DNA of 6,919 bases from JBGQDM01 sp041495845 (lineage in GTDB: Bacteria > Acidobacteriota > Terriglobia > Terriglobales > Acidobacteriaceae). The stretch spans positions 1 through 6,919 of the forward strand of contig JBGQDM010000138.1 of the NCBI GenBank assembly GCA_041495845.1, written 5' to 3'. A program made the position numbers and the translations under genes. The notes below the pieces were generated by a model. The model did no database searches and was not told the origin of the DNA. It worked only from the letters and a program-made list of their open reading frames with translations. Each line of letters starts with the position of its first letter. Position 1 is the stretch's first letter. Of this stretch, positions 1 through 5,794 are shown piece after piece.

Positions 1-1497
1 ATCTACGGCGACTATGACGTGGACGGGACCACCGCGGTCGTCTTGCTGAAAACTGCCATCGAGCTCTGCGGCGGCACAGCTGATTTCCACGTGCCCCATC
101 GCATTCGCGAAGGCTACGGCATGAAGGACGAGGTGATCGAACGCGCTGCGACGGCGGGCGTGCGCTTGATTATCAGCGTGGACACCGGCATTCGCGCTTT
201 CGAAGCCGCGGAGACGGCGGCGCGGTTGGGCGTGGACCTGATCGTCACCGACCATCACCTGCCCGGGCCGGAGGGCGTGCCAAAGGCGCTGGCCGTGCTT
301 AATCCGAACCAACCGGGCTGCGGCTATCCCTGCAAAGACTTGTGCGGCGCGGGCGTTGCTTTCAAGCTGGCGCAGGCGTTGCTGGAAAAGGAAGGCCGCG
401 AGCGCCTGCTGCCATCGTTTCTGAAGATCGTGGCCATTGCCACCATCTCCGATGCGGTCTCGCTGACCGACGAAAACCGCGCCTTCGCCAAGTTGGGGCT
501 TGAAGGTCTGCGTTCGCCGGTGAATGCTGGCTTGAAAGCGCTGTTTGCAGTGGCGGGCCTCGACGGCTCACGGCCGGTGCGCGCTGGAGATATCGGCTTT
601 CGCGTCGGGCCACGCATCAACGCGGCGGGGCGCATGGATGTGGCCCGCGATGTGATTGAATTGTTCACCACGAAAGACAACGAACGCGCCCGCGAACTGG
701 CCAAGCGGCTCGATCTGCTCAATGCCGAACGCCAGGAGGCAGAACGCAGGATTCTAGCAGCCATTGAACAACGTCTGGTAGACGATCCCAGCCTGAAAGA
801 AGCCTACTGCGTCCTCATTGACGGCGAAGGCTGGCACCGCGGAGTGATTGGCATTACCGCGACGCGCGTCGTCGAGCGCCTGCACCGCCCCGCGCTGGTG
901 GTCTCGATTGAGAACGGCGAGGCGCATGGTTCCGGACGTTCCATCCCCGCGTTTCACCTGTTGGAAGCAATCGAGTCCTGTGCGGAGTTGTTTACGCGCT
1001 TTGGTGGACATGCGCATGCCTGCGGATTTTCCCTGCCGGCAGCGCGGGTGCCGGAATTGCGGCGGCGGTTAGACGAGTTCGCCCACACAAAATTGACGCT
1101 GGCTGATTTTGAGCCCGTGGTCGACGTGGATGCGGAGCTGTCGCTGCAAGAAATCACACCGCAGTTGTTCCAACTCTTGCAGCAACTGGAACCATTCGGT
1201 ATGGGTAACCCGCAGCCGGTATTCGCCGCCCGGGGAGTGCGGCTGGCAGCGCCGCCGCGCGTGATCAAAGAGAAACACGTGCGGCTGAAAGTGGCATCGG
1301 CAGCGCCACCGGCCGCGGGCGCCAACTGGCGCAGCGCAGTCGTGTACGATGCCATGGGCTGGCGGATGGCGGAACGCGTGCAGCAATCGCAACTGCTCGC
1401 TGGCGACACGCTCGACATCGCGTTCACGCTGGGCCAAAATGAGCATCCGGAATTCGGCGGGCTGGAGTTGACGCTGGAAGATTTCCAGAAAGTCTGA
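1..1497 (+). CDS. recJ: RecJ single-stranded-DNA-specific 5'-3' exonuclease (5'-truncated by window edge)
   Basis: RecJ degrades single-stranded DNA 5' to 3' in the cytoplasm, in RecF-pathway recombination, mismatch repair and stalled-fork processing. The frame is open from base 1, so the start lies outside the window. 498 residues are visible, and probably some 70-100 N-terminal residues are missing (inferred from the usual family length). Numbering from base 1, DHH phosphoesterase motif I (YGDYDVDGT) is at residues 2-10, a VDTG metal-site motif at 60-63 and the DHH triad in VTDHH at 84-86. The DHHA1 half contains GWHRGVIGI, SGRS and GGHAHACGF with GGH at 335-337. The C-terminal OB-like part begins near LEPFGMGNPQP. 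The DHHA1 motif has Cys where many family members have Ala, a mild variant. The catalytic motifs are intact, so it should be active. The gene ends with TGA, 67 bases before the DUF507 start on the same strand, and could share a transcript with it. Confidence 0.97.
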   Translation: MYGDYDVDGTTAVVLLKTAIELCGGTADFHVPHRIREGYGMKDEVIERAATAGVRLIISVDTGIRAFEAAETAARLGVDLIVTDHHLPGPEGVPKALAVLNPNQPGCGYPCKDLCGAGVAFKLAQALLEKEGRERLLPSFLKIVAIATISDAVSLTDENRAFAKLGLEGLRSPVNAGLKALFAVAGLDGSRPVRAGDIGFRVGPRINAAGRMDVARDVIELFTTKDNERARELAKRLDLLNAERQEAERRILAAIEQRLVDDPSLKEAYCVLIDGEGWHRGVIGITATRVVERLHRPALVVSIENGEAHGSGRSIPAFHLLEAIESCAELFTRFGGHAHACGFSLPAARVPELRRRLDEFAHTKLTLADFEPVVDVDAELSLQEITPQLFQLLQQLEPFGMGNPQPVFAARGVRLAAPPRVIKEKHVRLKVASAAPPAAGANWRSAVVYDAMGWRMAERVQQSQLLAGDTLDIAFTLGQNEHPEFGGLELTLEDFQKV

Positions 1498-1523
1498 GCG
1501 CGCGTCGCCCGTGGGAGATCTGC

Positions 1524-1543
1524 GGGCCGATCGATCCCGGCCC
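1524..1543. repeat. Short inverted repeat between recJ and the DUF507 gene
   Basis: Perfect 6-bp arms (GGGCCG and CGGCCC) flank an 8-base centre. The first arm's last G joins the centre to form the palindrome GATCGATC. The element ends 7 bases before the -10 hexamer of the DUF507 promoter, so it covers the position where a -35 box would be. It could be an operator, or a weak hairpin at the end of the recJ transcript. No T-run follows, so it is not a canonical intrinsic terminator. The arms are short enough in GC-rich DNA that chance remains possible. Confidence 0.4.
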
Positions 1544-1547
1544 TGCA

Positions 1548-1556
1548 TGCTATTAT
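1548..1556 (+). promoter_or_regulatory. Extended -10 promoter of the DUF507 gene
   Basis: TG-C-TATTAT matches an extended -10 element: TG, one base, then a hexamer agreeing with TATAAT at 5 of 6 positions. The hexamer ends 8 bases before the ATG at 1565. Normal -10 to start-site spacing therefore puts transcription initiation at or within a few bases of the A of the ATG. No recognisable -35 box lies 17 bases upstream, which an extended -10 can tolerate. No Shine-Dalgarno is seen. The assignment rests on sequence match and position only. Confidence 0.55.
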
Positions 1557-1564
1557 CAAAAACC

Positions 1565-1834
1565 ATGAGAATCAGCCGCGAAAAGGCCAATGTTCTGGCC
1601 AAGAACGTGATGGAAGTGCTCAAGCAGTCGGAGCTGGTGGAGTTTGTCGAGGACCCGAACACCATCCGGCTGGAGGCGCGCAAGATTATGGAATCGCTCG
1701 TGGATCAGGAAACTCGAATCGACGGTGCGGCCCGGCAGAAGATCGAAAGTCAGAAGCGGACCATCCTCGAAGGCAGTCAGGAGTGGGACATTCTGTATCG
1801 CAAGTACTACAACGAAGAAGTGAAGAAGCTGTAA
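1565..1834 (+). CDS. DUF507 family protein, function unknown
   Basis: An 89-residue soluble, mostly charged protein recognised as DUF507, a small family without an established role. It is known mainly from Acidobacteriota, delta-proteobacterial lineages, Aquificota and similar groups. The N-terminus MRISREKAN and the C-terminal block EGSQEWDILYRKYYNEE (residues 69-85) are family hallmarks, and the length is normal. The composition and Glu/Lys pattern suggest mostly helices, with no signal peptide or membrane segment. The ATG at 1565 is chosen because the family begins with this Met-Arg-(Leu/Ile)-Ser motif. In-frame GTG at 1511 and ATG at 1547 would add residues unlike the family and have no ribosome binding site. 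The ATG at 1565 also lacks a Shine-Dalgarno but sits just behind an extended -10 element, so the message is probably leaderless. Read-through from recJ is the alternative. The gene converges with sppA. Confidence 0.9.
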   Translation: MRISREKANVLAKNVMEVLKQSELVEFVEDPNTIRLEARKIMESLVDQETRIDGAARQKIESQKRTILEGSQEWDILYRKYYNEEVKKL

Positions 1835-1858
1835 GGCGTTGTTCGTTCACAAAAGATG

Positions 1859-1885
1859 AAAAAGGCGCGGCTTGCGGGCCGCACC
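1859..1885 (-). terminator. Rho-independent terminator of sppA, possibly weakly bidirectional
   Basis: Read on the minus strand, GGTGCGGC pairs with GCCGCGCC (8 pairs including one T-G wobble) around a 6-base loop. Five Ts follow immediately (complement of 1859-1863). It lies 16 bases past the sppA stop. On the plus strand the same stem has a C-A mismatch and a less regular U-rich tail (TGTGTATTTT). It may therefore also slow transcription leaving the DUF507 gene, but less efficiently. Confidence 0.85.
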
Positions 1886-1901
1886 TGTGTATTTTCCTGC
1901 T

Positions 1902-3674
1902 CTACTTCTCGGTTTCGATCGGATCCATGCTCAGCACGTCGTCTCCCAGGTCTTGCTTCATCAGCCCCAAGGTCTGCATCTTGCGAGCGATAGGTTGCAC
2001 GGTCTGCAGCACGCCGGTGAGGGCCTGGGCTACGGCTTCCTTTTCTGAATTCTCAGCACGATCGCGAGCGAGTAGTGCCTCAAGCGGTTTCTTCCGGCGC
2101 GGGAAGACGACCAGCTTCACTTCCTCATTCTCCGGCACATTGATTGCCTGCTTCACCAGTCGAAGCGCGGTGTCGAAGCCGCCGAGTTCATCCACCAAAC
2201 CCAGGGCTTTGGCATCTTCGCCCGACCAGATGCGGCCTTTGGCAATCTCCAAGACTTTTTCCTTGGGCAGCTTGCGGCCTTCCGCCACTTTGCTGGTGAA
2301 GTCGACGTAGACGCGATCAAGCCAGGCCTGGAAGCGGTTCCACTCAGAAACGTTGAAGTCCTGAACGCCGGTGAACATGGTGGAGTTGGCGGACGTGTGG
2401 ACCTCGTCCCAGGTGAGGCCGACTTTGTCCCAGAAGCCCTTGGTAATGACCTTGCCGCCGAGTACCCCGATGGAAGCAGTGATGGTGCCGGGCTGGGCCA
2501 CGATTTTGTCGGCCGCCATGGCCACGAAATATCCGCCGGAACCGGCCAGATCACCCATGGAAACAATCACGGGTTTACCCGCTTGCCGGGCGCGCACCAC
2601 CTCGCGCCAGATGGTGTCGGAAGCCACATAGGAACCGCCCGGACTGTCCACGCGAAAGAGAATGGCTTTGACGTCTTTGTTGTCAATGGCGGTGCGGAAG
2701 GCACCCGCGACGGTTTCCGCTCCCATGGTGACGCTGCCATTGATGGGGCTGAAGTTGCTCTGGCCGCGAGTGACGCCGCCGACGCCGTAAATCAGGGCAA
2801 CGGTCTTGCCTTTGTCATGCGGCCGGCCCGCGTGGTCGAGATATTTGTTCAAGTAGAGCAGTTCGGCGTCTTTACCCGCGCGCTGCTTCACCTGACTGTA
2901 GACTTCATCGCGGTAGGCCAATCCATCCACCAGCTTGGCGCCAAGCGCTTCTTTGCCCAGATAAGGGCCGGAGTTCACCAGGGCCTCGAACTGCGCCGGA
3001 TCCAAATGGCGAGCGGCGCAGATGTCCGCTTTGATCTGGCCGAACCACGAGTTCATCACCTTGGCGTAAGACTCTTTGTGGGGCGCGGTGAATTTTGTTT
3101 CCGTGAAGGTATTGAGCGCGGCCTTGTACTCGTAGCGATGGTCGCCGTGAAACGTCATGCCGAGTTTGGCCAGTGTGCCTTTGATGAACGGTGATTCCAG
3201 CATGATCCCGGTAAGGCCGACATCGCCGGAAGGTTGCAGGTAAATCTGGTCGAAGGCGGTGGCGAGGTAGTAGGCGGAATTGCCGGGACCGAATTCACCG
3301 AAGGTTTCGCCGAAGGCCACCGCAAATTTCTTCTTGGCACGAAAGCGCTGCACGGCCTCGCGAATTTCCTGGGTTTGCGCCATGCCCATCGGCACCGCGC
3401 CGATCCGCGCCACCAGACCCACGACGCGATCATCATTGGCGCCGCGGTCGAGCGCGTCCACCACATCGCGCACCCGAGGACGGTCGCTGAGCATGACGTT
3501 AGCGACGGGCGAGTCCGGTGCATCTTCGATCATCTGCTGCTCCAGGTTCACTTCCAGGATGGTGCGGGAAGGCACGTGCCCGGAGCGGACAGCCAGGACA
3601 ACGAGAATGACCAAGGTATAGAGCAGAACAAGTCCACCGACGGTGGCGAGAATACGGACAAGGATTTTTTTCAT
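1902..3674 (-). CDS. sppA: Signal peptide peptidase SppA, 67K type
   Basis: SppA is a membrane-anchored serine/lysine protease that cleaves remnant signal peptides in or at the cytoplasmic membrane. The 590-residue product matches the long, two-domain (67K) form. A single hydrophobic anchor spans residues about 4-29 after MKK. The N-terminal domain (about 38-280) carries the general-base lysine candidate K184 in YEYKAALN. The C-terminal domain (about 290-530) carries the nucleophile candidate S379 in DLAGSGGYF, followed by the usual TITASIGVLGG segment. K184 and S379 are 195 residues apart, close to the 200 separating K209 and S409 in E. coli SppA. The tail beyond about 535 is charged and poorly conserved. 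The ATG at 3674 is preceded by GGAGA (3681-3685) with 6 bases of spacing. The gene seems to be its own transcription unit, between a promoter at 3702-3732 and a terminator at 1859-1885. Confidence 0.97.
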   Translation of the reverse strand: MKKILVRILATVGGLVLLYTLVILVVLAVRSGHVPSRTILEVNLEQQMIEDAPDSPVANVMLSDRPRVRDVVDALDRGANDDRVVGLVARIGAVPMGMAQTQEIREAVQRFRAKKKFAVAFGETFGEFGPGNSAYYLATAFDQIYLQPSGDVGLTGIMLESPFIKGTLAKLGMTFHGDHRYEYKAALNTFTETKFTAPHKESYAKVMNSWFGQIKADICAARHLDPAQFEALVNSGPYLGKEALGAKLVDGLAYRDEVYSQVKQRAGKDAELLYLNKYLDHAGRPHDKGKTVALIYGVGGVTRGQSNFSPINGSVTMGAETVAGAFRTAIDNKDVKAILFRVDSPGGSYVASDTIWREVVRARQAGKPVIVSMGDLAGSGGYFVAMAADKIVAQPGTITASIGVLGGKVITKGFWDKVGLTWDEVHTSANSTMFTGVQDFNVSEWNRFQAWLDRVYVDFTSKVAEGRKLPKEKVLEIAKGRIWSGEDAKALGLVDELGGFDTALRLVKQAINVPENEEVKLVVFPRRKKPLEALLARDRAENSEKEAVAQALTGVLQTVQPIARKMQTLGLMKQDLGDDVLSMDPIETEK

Positions 3675-3701
3675 GGTGTTTCTCCGGGATCGGAACGGAT
3701 C

Positions 3702-3732
3702 AGAATAGCGCAGGCGGGCGGTGGAGAGTCAA
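3702..3732 (-). promoter_or_regulatory. Probable sigma-70-type promoter of sppA
   Basis: On the minus strand, TTGACT (complement of 3727-3732, 5 of 6 to the -35 consensus) is followed 19 bases later by TATTCT (complement of 3702-3707, 4 of 6 to the -10 consensus). The spacer is longer than the ideal 17. Initiation would fall near 3695, leaving a roughly 20-base leader that includes the GGAGA ribosome binding site. The -35 box directly abuts the tail of the upstream gene's terminator. Confidence 0.45.
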
Positions 3733-3766
3733 CGAAAGAACGGGCGTGGCACTGCGGCCACGCCCG
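3733..3766 (-). terminator. Probable intrinsic terminator of the HELLE-motif gene
   Basis: A perfect 10-bp inverted repeat, CGGGCGTGGC (3741-3750) and GCCACGCCCG (3757-3766), has a 6-base loop. On the minus strand it lies 8 bases after the stop of the gene ending at 3775. The tail is TTCTTTCG, T-rich but interrupted. On the plus strand the stem is followed by GGAAAAG, so only minus-strand termination is supported. It separates this gene's transcript from sppA. Confidence 0.75.
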
Positions 3767-3774
3767 GAAAAGAT

Positions 3775-4560
3775 TCAAGCTGCGATCAAGTGACGCACGA
3801 CCTCGCGATAGCGCCGCGCGTTCTCATGCAGTTGCTGCACCGGCAGGCTGTGTTGCCATTGCGGCCGCGGCGTGCGGCGGCGTTCGCGGCGGCTGCCGAC
3901 GTTGCCGCGGGCCTGCATCCGCACCGGCGCATGCTGGGCTTGCAGCTGTTGCCAGCCGGTGCCCGAGTTGATGTCGTAAATCCCGATGTACCCGCCGGGC
4001 AAAATATCAAATGCCTTCTTGATCTTGCCCGTTTGATCGAACTGAGTTCCGGGCGTGCGGAAATCCTCAAACCACGACGGATACACGAAGTCGGAGACCA
4101 GCGTCCCGTCAATCTTGTACCCCAGATTGTCAGCTTCACAAGCGTCGCAGACTTCATAGGCAAAGAGCCGGCCCGTGCCCATATCGTTTTCCACGAACAC
4201 GGTCAGGTTGATGTTGGGGTCCGCGAGCATCTCCAGCAGTTCGTGGCTGGCGGTGACGCTCCACTCCATGCCGTACTTCATGTCGGTGGCGGCGAAGACT
4301 TTGCCGATCGGCTGCCCGTCGGTGGTGACGTCGTGATAGCCAAGGGCGTTGGCCTGGTCGGAGTCATCGAGGATGGCAAGCCACCAGGTGTTGGCTGGCG
4401 GGTTGGTCCCCATGGGAACGAAGAGAAGATCCGCGTCAATGCCCCACGCGGGGAGGAAATCACGCTTGACTTGCGTTTCCAAGGCCTCAACGACGGGCTG
4501 AATCTGTGTGTCGCTGAGGACGGTGCTGGCGTTGATAACGGAAATGCGAATGGCCGCCAT
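3775..4560 (-). CDS. Uncharacterised 261-aa protein with a HELLE metal-site-like motif
   Basis: No named family is recognised with certainty. It resembles hypothetical proteins of soil bacteria that share an N-terminal INASTVL-type motif and a conserved SHELLEMLADP block. It has no signal peptide or membrane segment, so it is probably cytoplasmic. The N-terminal half contains NASTVLSD (10-17), AWGIDADL (38-45) and WWLAILDDSDQA (59-70). Next come VTASHELLEMLADP (102-115), then YEVCDACE (135-142), YPSWFED (160-166) and PGGYIGIYDI (188-197). H106, E107 and E110 (HExxE) with nearby E136, D139, C138, C141 and E142 could bind a metal as in zincin-like proteases. This is inference only, because a classic HExxH is absent. 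The tail from about 212 is Arg/Gln-rich (RRERRR at 224-229) and looks disordered or nucleic-acid binding. The ATG at 4560 is preferred to one 54 bases upstream because GGAGG sits 9 bases before it. It is divergent from queG and probably monocistronic. Confidence 0.85.
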   Translation of the reverse strand: MAAIRISVINASTVLSDTQIQPVVEALETQVKRDFLPAWGIDADLLFVPMGTNPPANTWWLAILDDSDQANALGYHDVTTDGQPIGKVFAATDMKYGMEWSVTASHELLEMLADPNINLTVFVENDMGTGRLFAYEVCDACEADNLGYKIDGTLVSDFVYPSWFEDFRTPGTQFDQTGKIKKAFDILPGGYIGIYDINSGTGWQQLQAQHAPVRMQARGNVGSRRERRRTPRPQWQHSLPVQQLHENARRYREVVRHLIAA

Positions 4561-4708
4561 GGCTGAAATCCTCCAGGTTGAATTTTTGACTGAGATGCCC
4601 CGGGAATGGCCCAAACGCTGAAGGCCAGTTTACGCCGGGGAAAGTGCAGGAGATGCGAGAATGTAAAGAAAATGTGACGTTCGCGTCCCGAAATGGGAAG
4701 GGAGTGGG
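4561..4708. other. Divergent intergenic spacer between the HELLE-motif gene and queG
   Basis: This 148-base spacer must supply transcription signals for both divergent genes. TTGACT (4586-4591, plus strand) and TTTACA (minus strand, near 4665-4670) resemble -35 boxes, but neither has a credible -10 partner at 16-19 bases. TAAACT on the minus strand (4627-4632) resembles a -10 but has no -35. No convincing promoter, riboswitch or terminator is visible. There is no evidence here of a preQ1 riboswitch for queG. Confidence 0.6.
4570..4574 (-). promoter_or_regulatory. Shine-Dalgarno deciding the start of the HELLE-motif gene
   Basis: A perfect GGAGG on the minus strand, 9 bases before the ATG at 4560, fixes the start. 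The alternative in-frame ATG at 4614 lies upstream of this site and would add 18 residues including a poorly conserved GHSRGISVKNSTW stretch. Confidence 0.8.
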
Positions 4709-5794
4709 ATGACTTCGGCAACGCTCAAGCGGGAAATTCTAACGGCAGCGCACGCGGCGGGTTTTGAGTTGGCGGGCGTAGCTCCCGTGGGCGAATTCGG
4801 CGACCACCAGCGTTTCACCCAGTGGCTGGAGGCTGGCCGCGCCGGCGAAATGAAATACATGGAAGCGCGCGATGAAACGGGGAATTTCAAGCGCGCTGCC
4901 TTAAAGCGAGTAGCTCCCTGGGCGCGCAGTGTGATCGTCTGTGCCATCAATTACAACACTGCCGAGCCATACTCTACCCAATGCGATGACCCGCGGCGAG
5001 GATGGATTTCACGCTACGCCTGGAGCCACGAGGACTATCACGAAACGGTGTTGCAGCGGATGCGGCAAGTTGAGAAATCCGTATTGGACTTGGCGCATGA
5101 GGACGGCATCACCACCCGCTGCTACGTCGACACCGGACCCGTGGTAGAGCGGATTTACGCCAAGTATGCCGGCGTGGGTTGGATCGGGAAAAACACCTGC
5201 GCGATTAACCAGAAGCAAGGTTCATGGCTATTTCTGGGCGTGCTCCTCACGTCTCTGGAACTGGAGCCAGACCTGCCCGCGCCCGACCGCTGCGGCACCT
5301 GCACGCGTTGTATTGAGGCCTGCCCGACGCAGGCCCTCATCGCTCCTTATCAGCTCGACGCCAACCTGTGCATCTCGTATCTCACCATTGAGAAGCGTGG
5401 TGGCATTCCAGAAGAGTTGCGCGTGGGGATGGGGCGGCACGTGTTCGGCTGCGATATTTGCCAGGACGTGTGTCCCTGGAACCGCAAAGCGCCGACGACC
5501 GAAGCGCCGGAGTTCGCGCCGCGCCCCGGGCTGGTCAATCCGGCCCTGGCTTGGCTGGCAGAGATGGGTGAGGAGCAGTTCCGCGAGGTATTTCGGCGTT
5601 CGCCGGTGCGGCGGGCAAAGCGAAGCGGATTACGCCGGAACGCGGCGTTCGCGCTGGGCAACAGCGCCGACCCGGAAGCGCGTCAACTCCTTGAGCGCCT
5701 GGCGCAGGACGAAGATCCCGTGGTCGCGGAAGCCGCGGCCTGGGGCCTGCGTCGTCTCGTGGAAACAACGGCGGTACCCTCCGAACGGGATTAG
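4709..5794 (+). CDS. queG: Epoxyqueuosine reductase QueG
   Basis: QueG catalyses the last step of queuosine synthesis, reducing epoxyqueuosine to queuosine at the tRNA wobble position (tRNAs with GUN anticodons). It uses cobalamin and two [4Fe-4S] clusters. The 361-residue product has normal length. VDTGPVVER (140-148) holds the probable proton-donor Asp141. GWIGKNTC (157-164) is a QueG hallmark. Eight ferredoxin-type cysteines are present: C195, C198, C201 and C205 in CGTCTRCIEACP, C221, then C248, C251 and C255 in CDICQDVCPWN. The expected sharing is 195/198/201/255 and 205/221/248/251. Residues about 308-350 form a HEAT-like helical repeat, as known for QueG, where it helps bind tRNA. The ATG at 4709 follows AAGGGAG (4698-4704), a good if close Shine-Dalgarno. 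No other queuosine gene is in view. Its last 260 bases are overlapped antisense by the frame of the next gene. Confidence 0.97.
   Translation: MTSATLKREILTAAHAAGFELAGVAPVGEFGDHQRFTQWLEAGRAGEMKYMEARDETGNFKRAALKRVAPWARSVIVCAINYNTAEPYSTQCDDPRRGWISRYAWSHEDYHETVLQRMRQVEKSVLDLAHEDGITTRCYVDTGPVVERIYAKYAGVGWIGKNTCAINQKQGSWLFLGVLLTSLELEPDLPAPDRCGTCTRCIEACPTQALIAPYQLDANLCISYLTIEKRGGIPEELRVGMGRHVFGCDICQDVCPWNRKAPTTEAPEFAPRPGLVNPALAWLAEMGEEQFREVFRRSPVRRAKRSGLRRNAAFALGNSADPEARQLLERLAQDEDPVVAEAAAWGLRRLVETTAVPSERD

Noticed and set aside
324..764. 146-codon minus-strand frame opposite recJ
   Set aside because: It is Ser/Arg-rich shadow coding opposite the conserved RecJ DHH region and has no start signals.
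2397..3194. 265-codon plus-strand open frame across sppA
   Set aside because: It lies wholly antisense to sppA, which has intact catalytic motifs and full family length. The translated product has no recognisable domain, so it is a GC-rich shadow.
3234..3971. 245-codon plus-strand open frame
   Set aside because: It is antisense to the start of sppA, crosses a terminator hairpin and then runs antisense to the tail of the HELLE gene. Real signals on the other strand explain the region.
3721..4566. 281-codon plus-strand open frame opposite the HELLE gene
   Set aside because: The minus-strand frame has a perfect GGAGG, a following terminator and family-like motifs. The plus-strand frame has neither and begins inside the terminator region.
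4607..4627. Inverted repeat TGGCC / GGCCA upstream of the HELLE gene
   Set aside because: The arms are only 5 bp with an 11-base loop in GC-rich DNA, and there is no T-run or promoter to relate it to. Chance is the simplest explanation.
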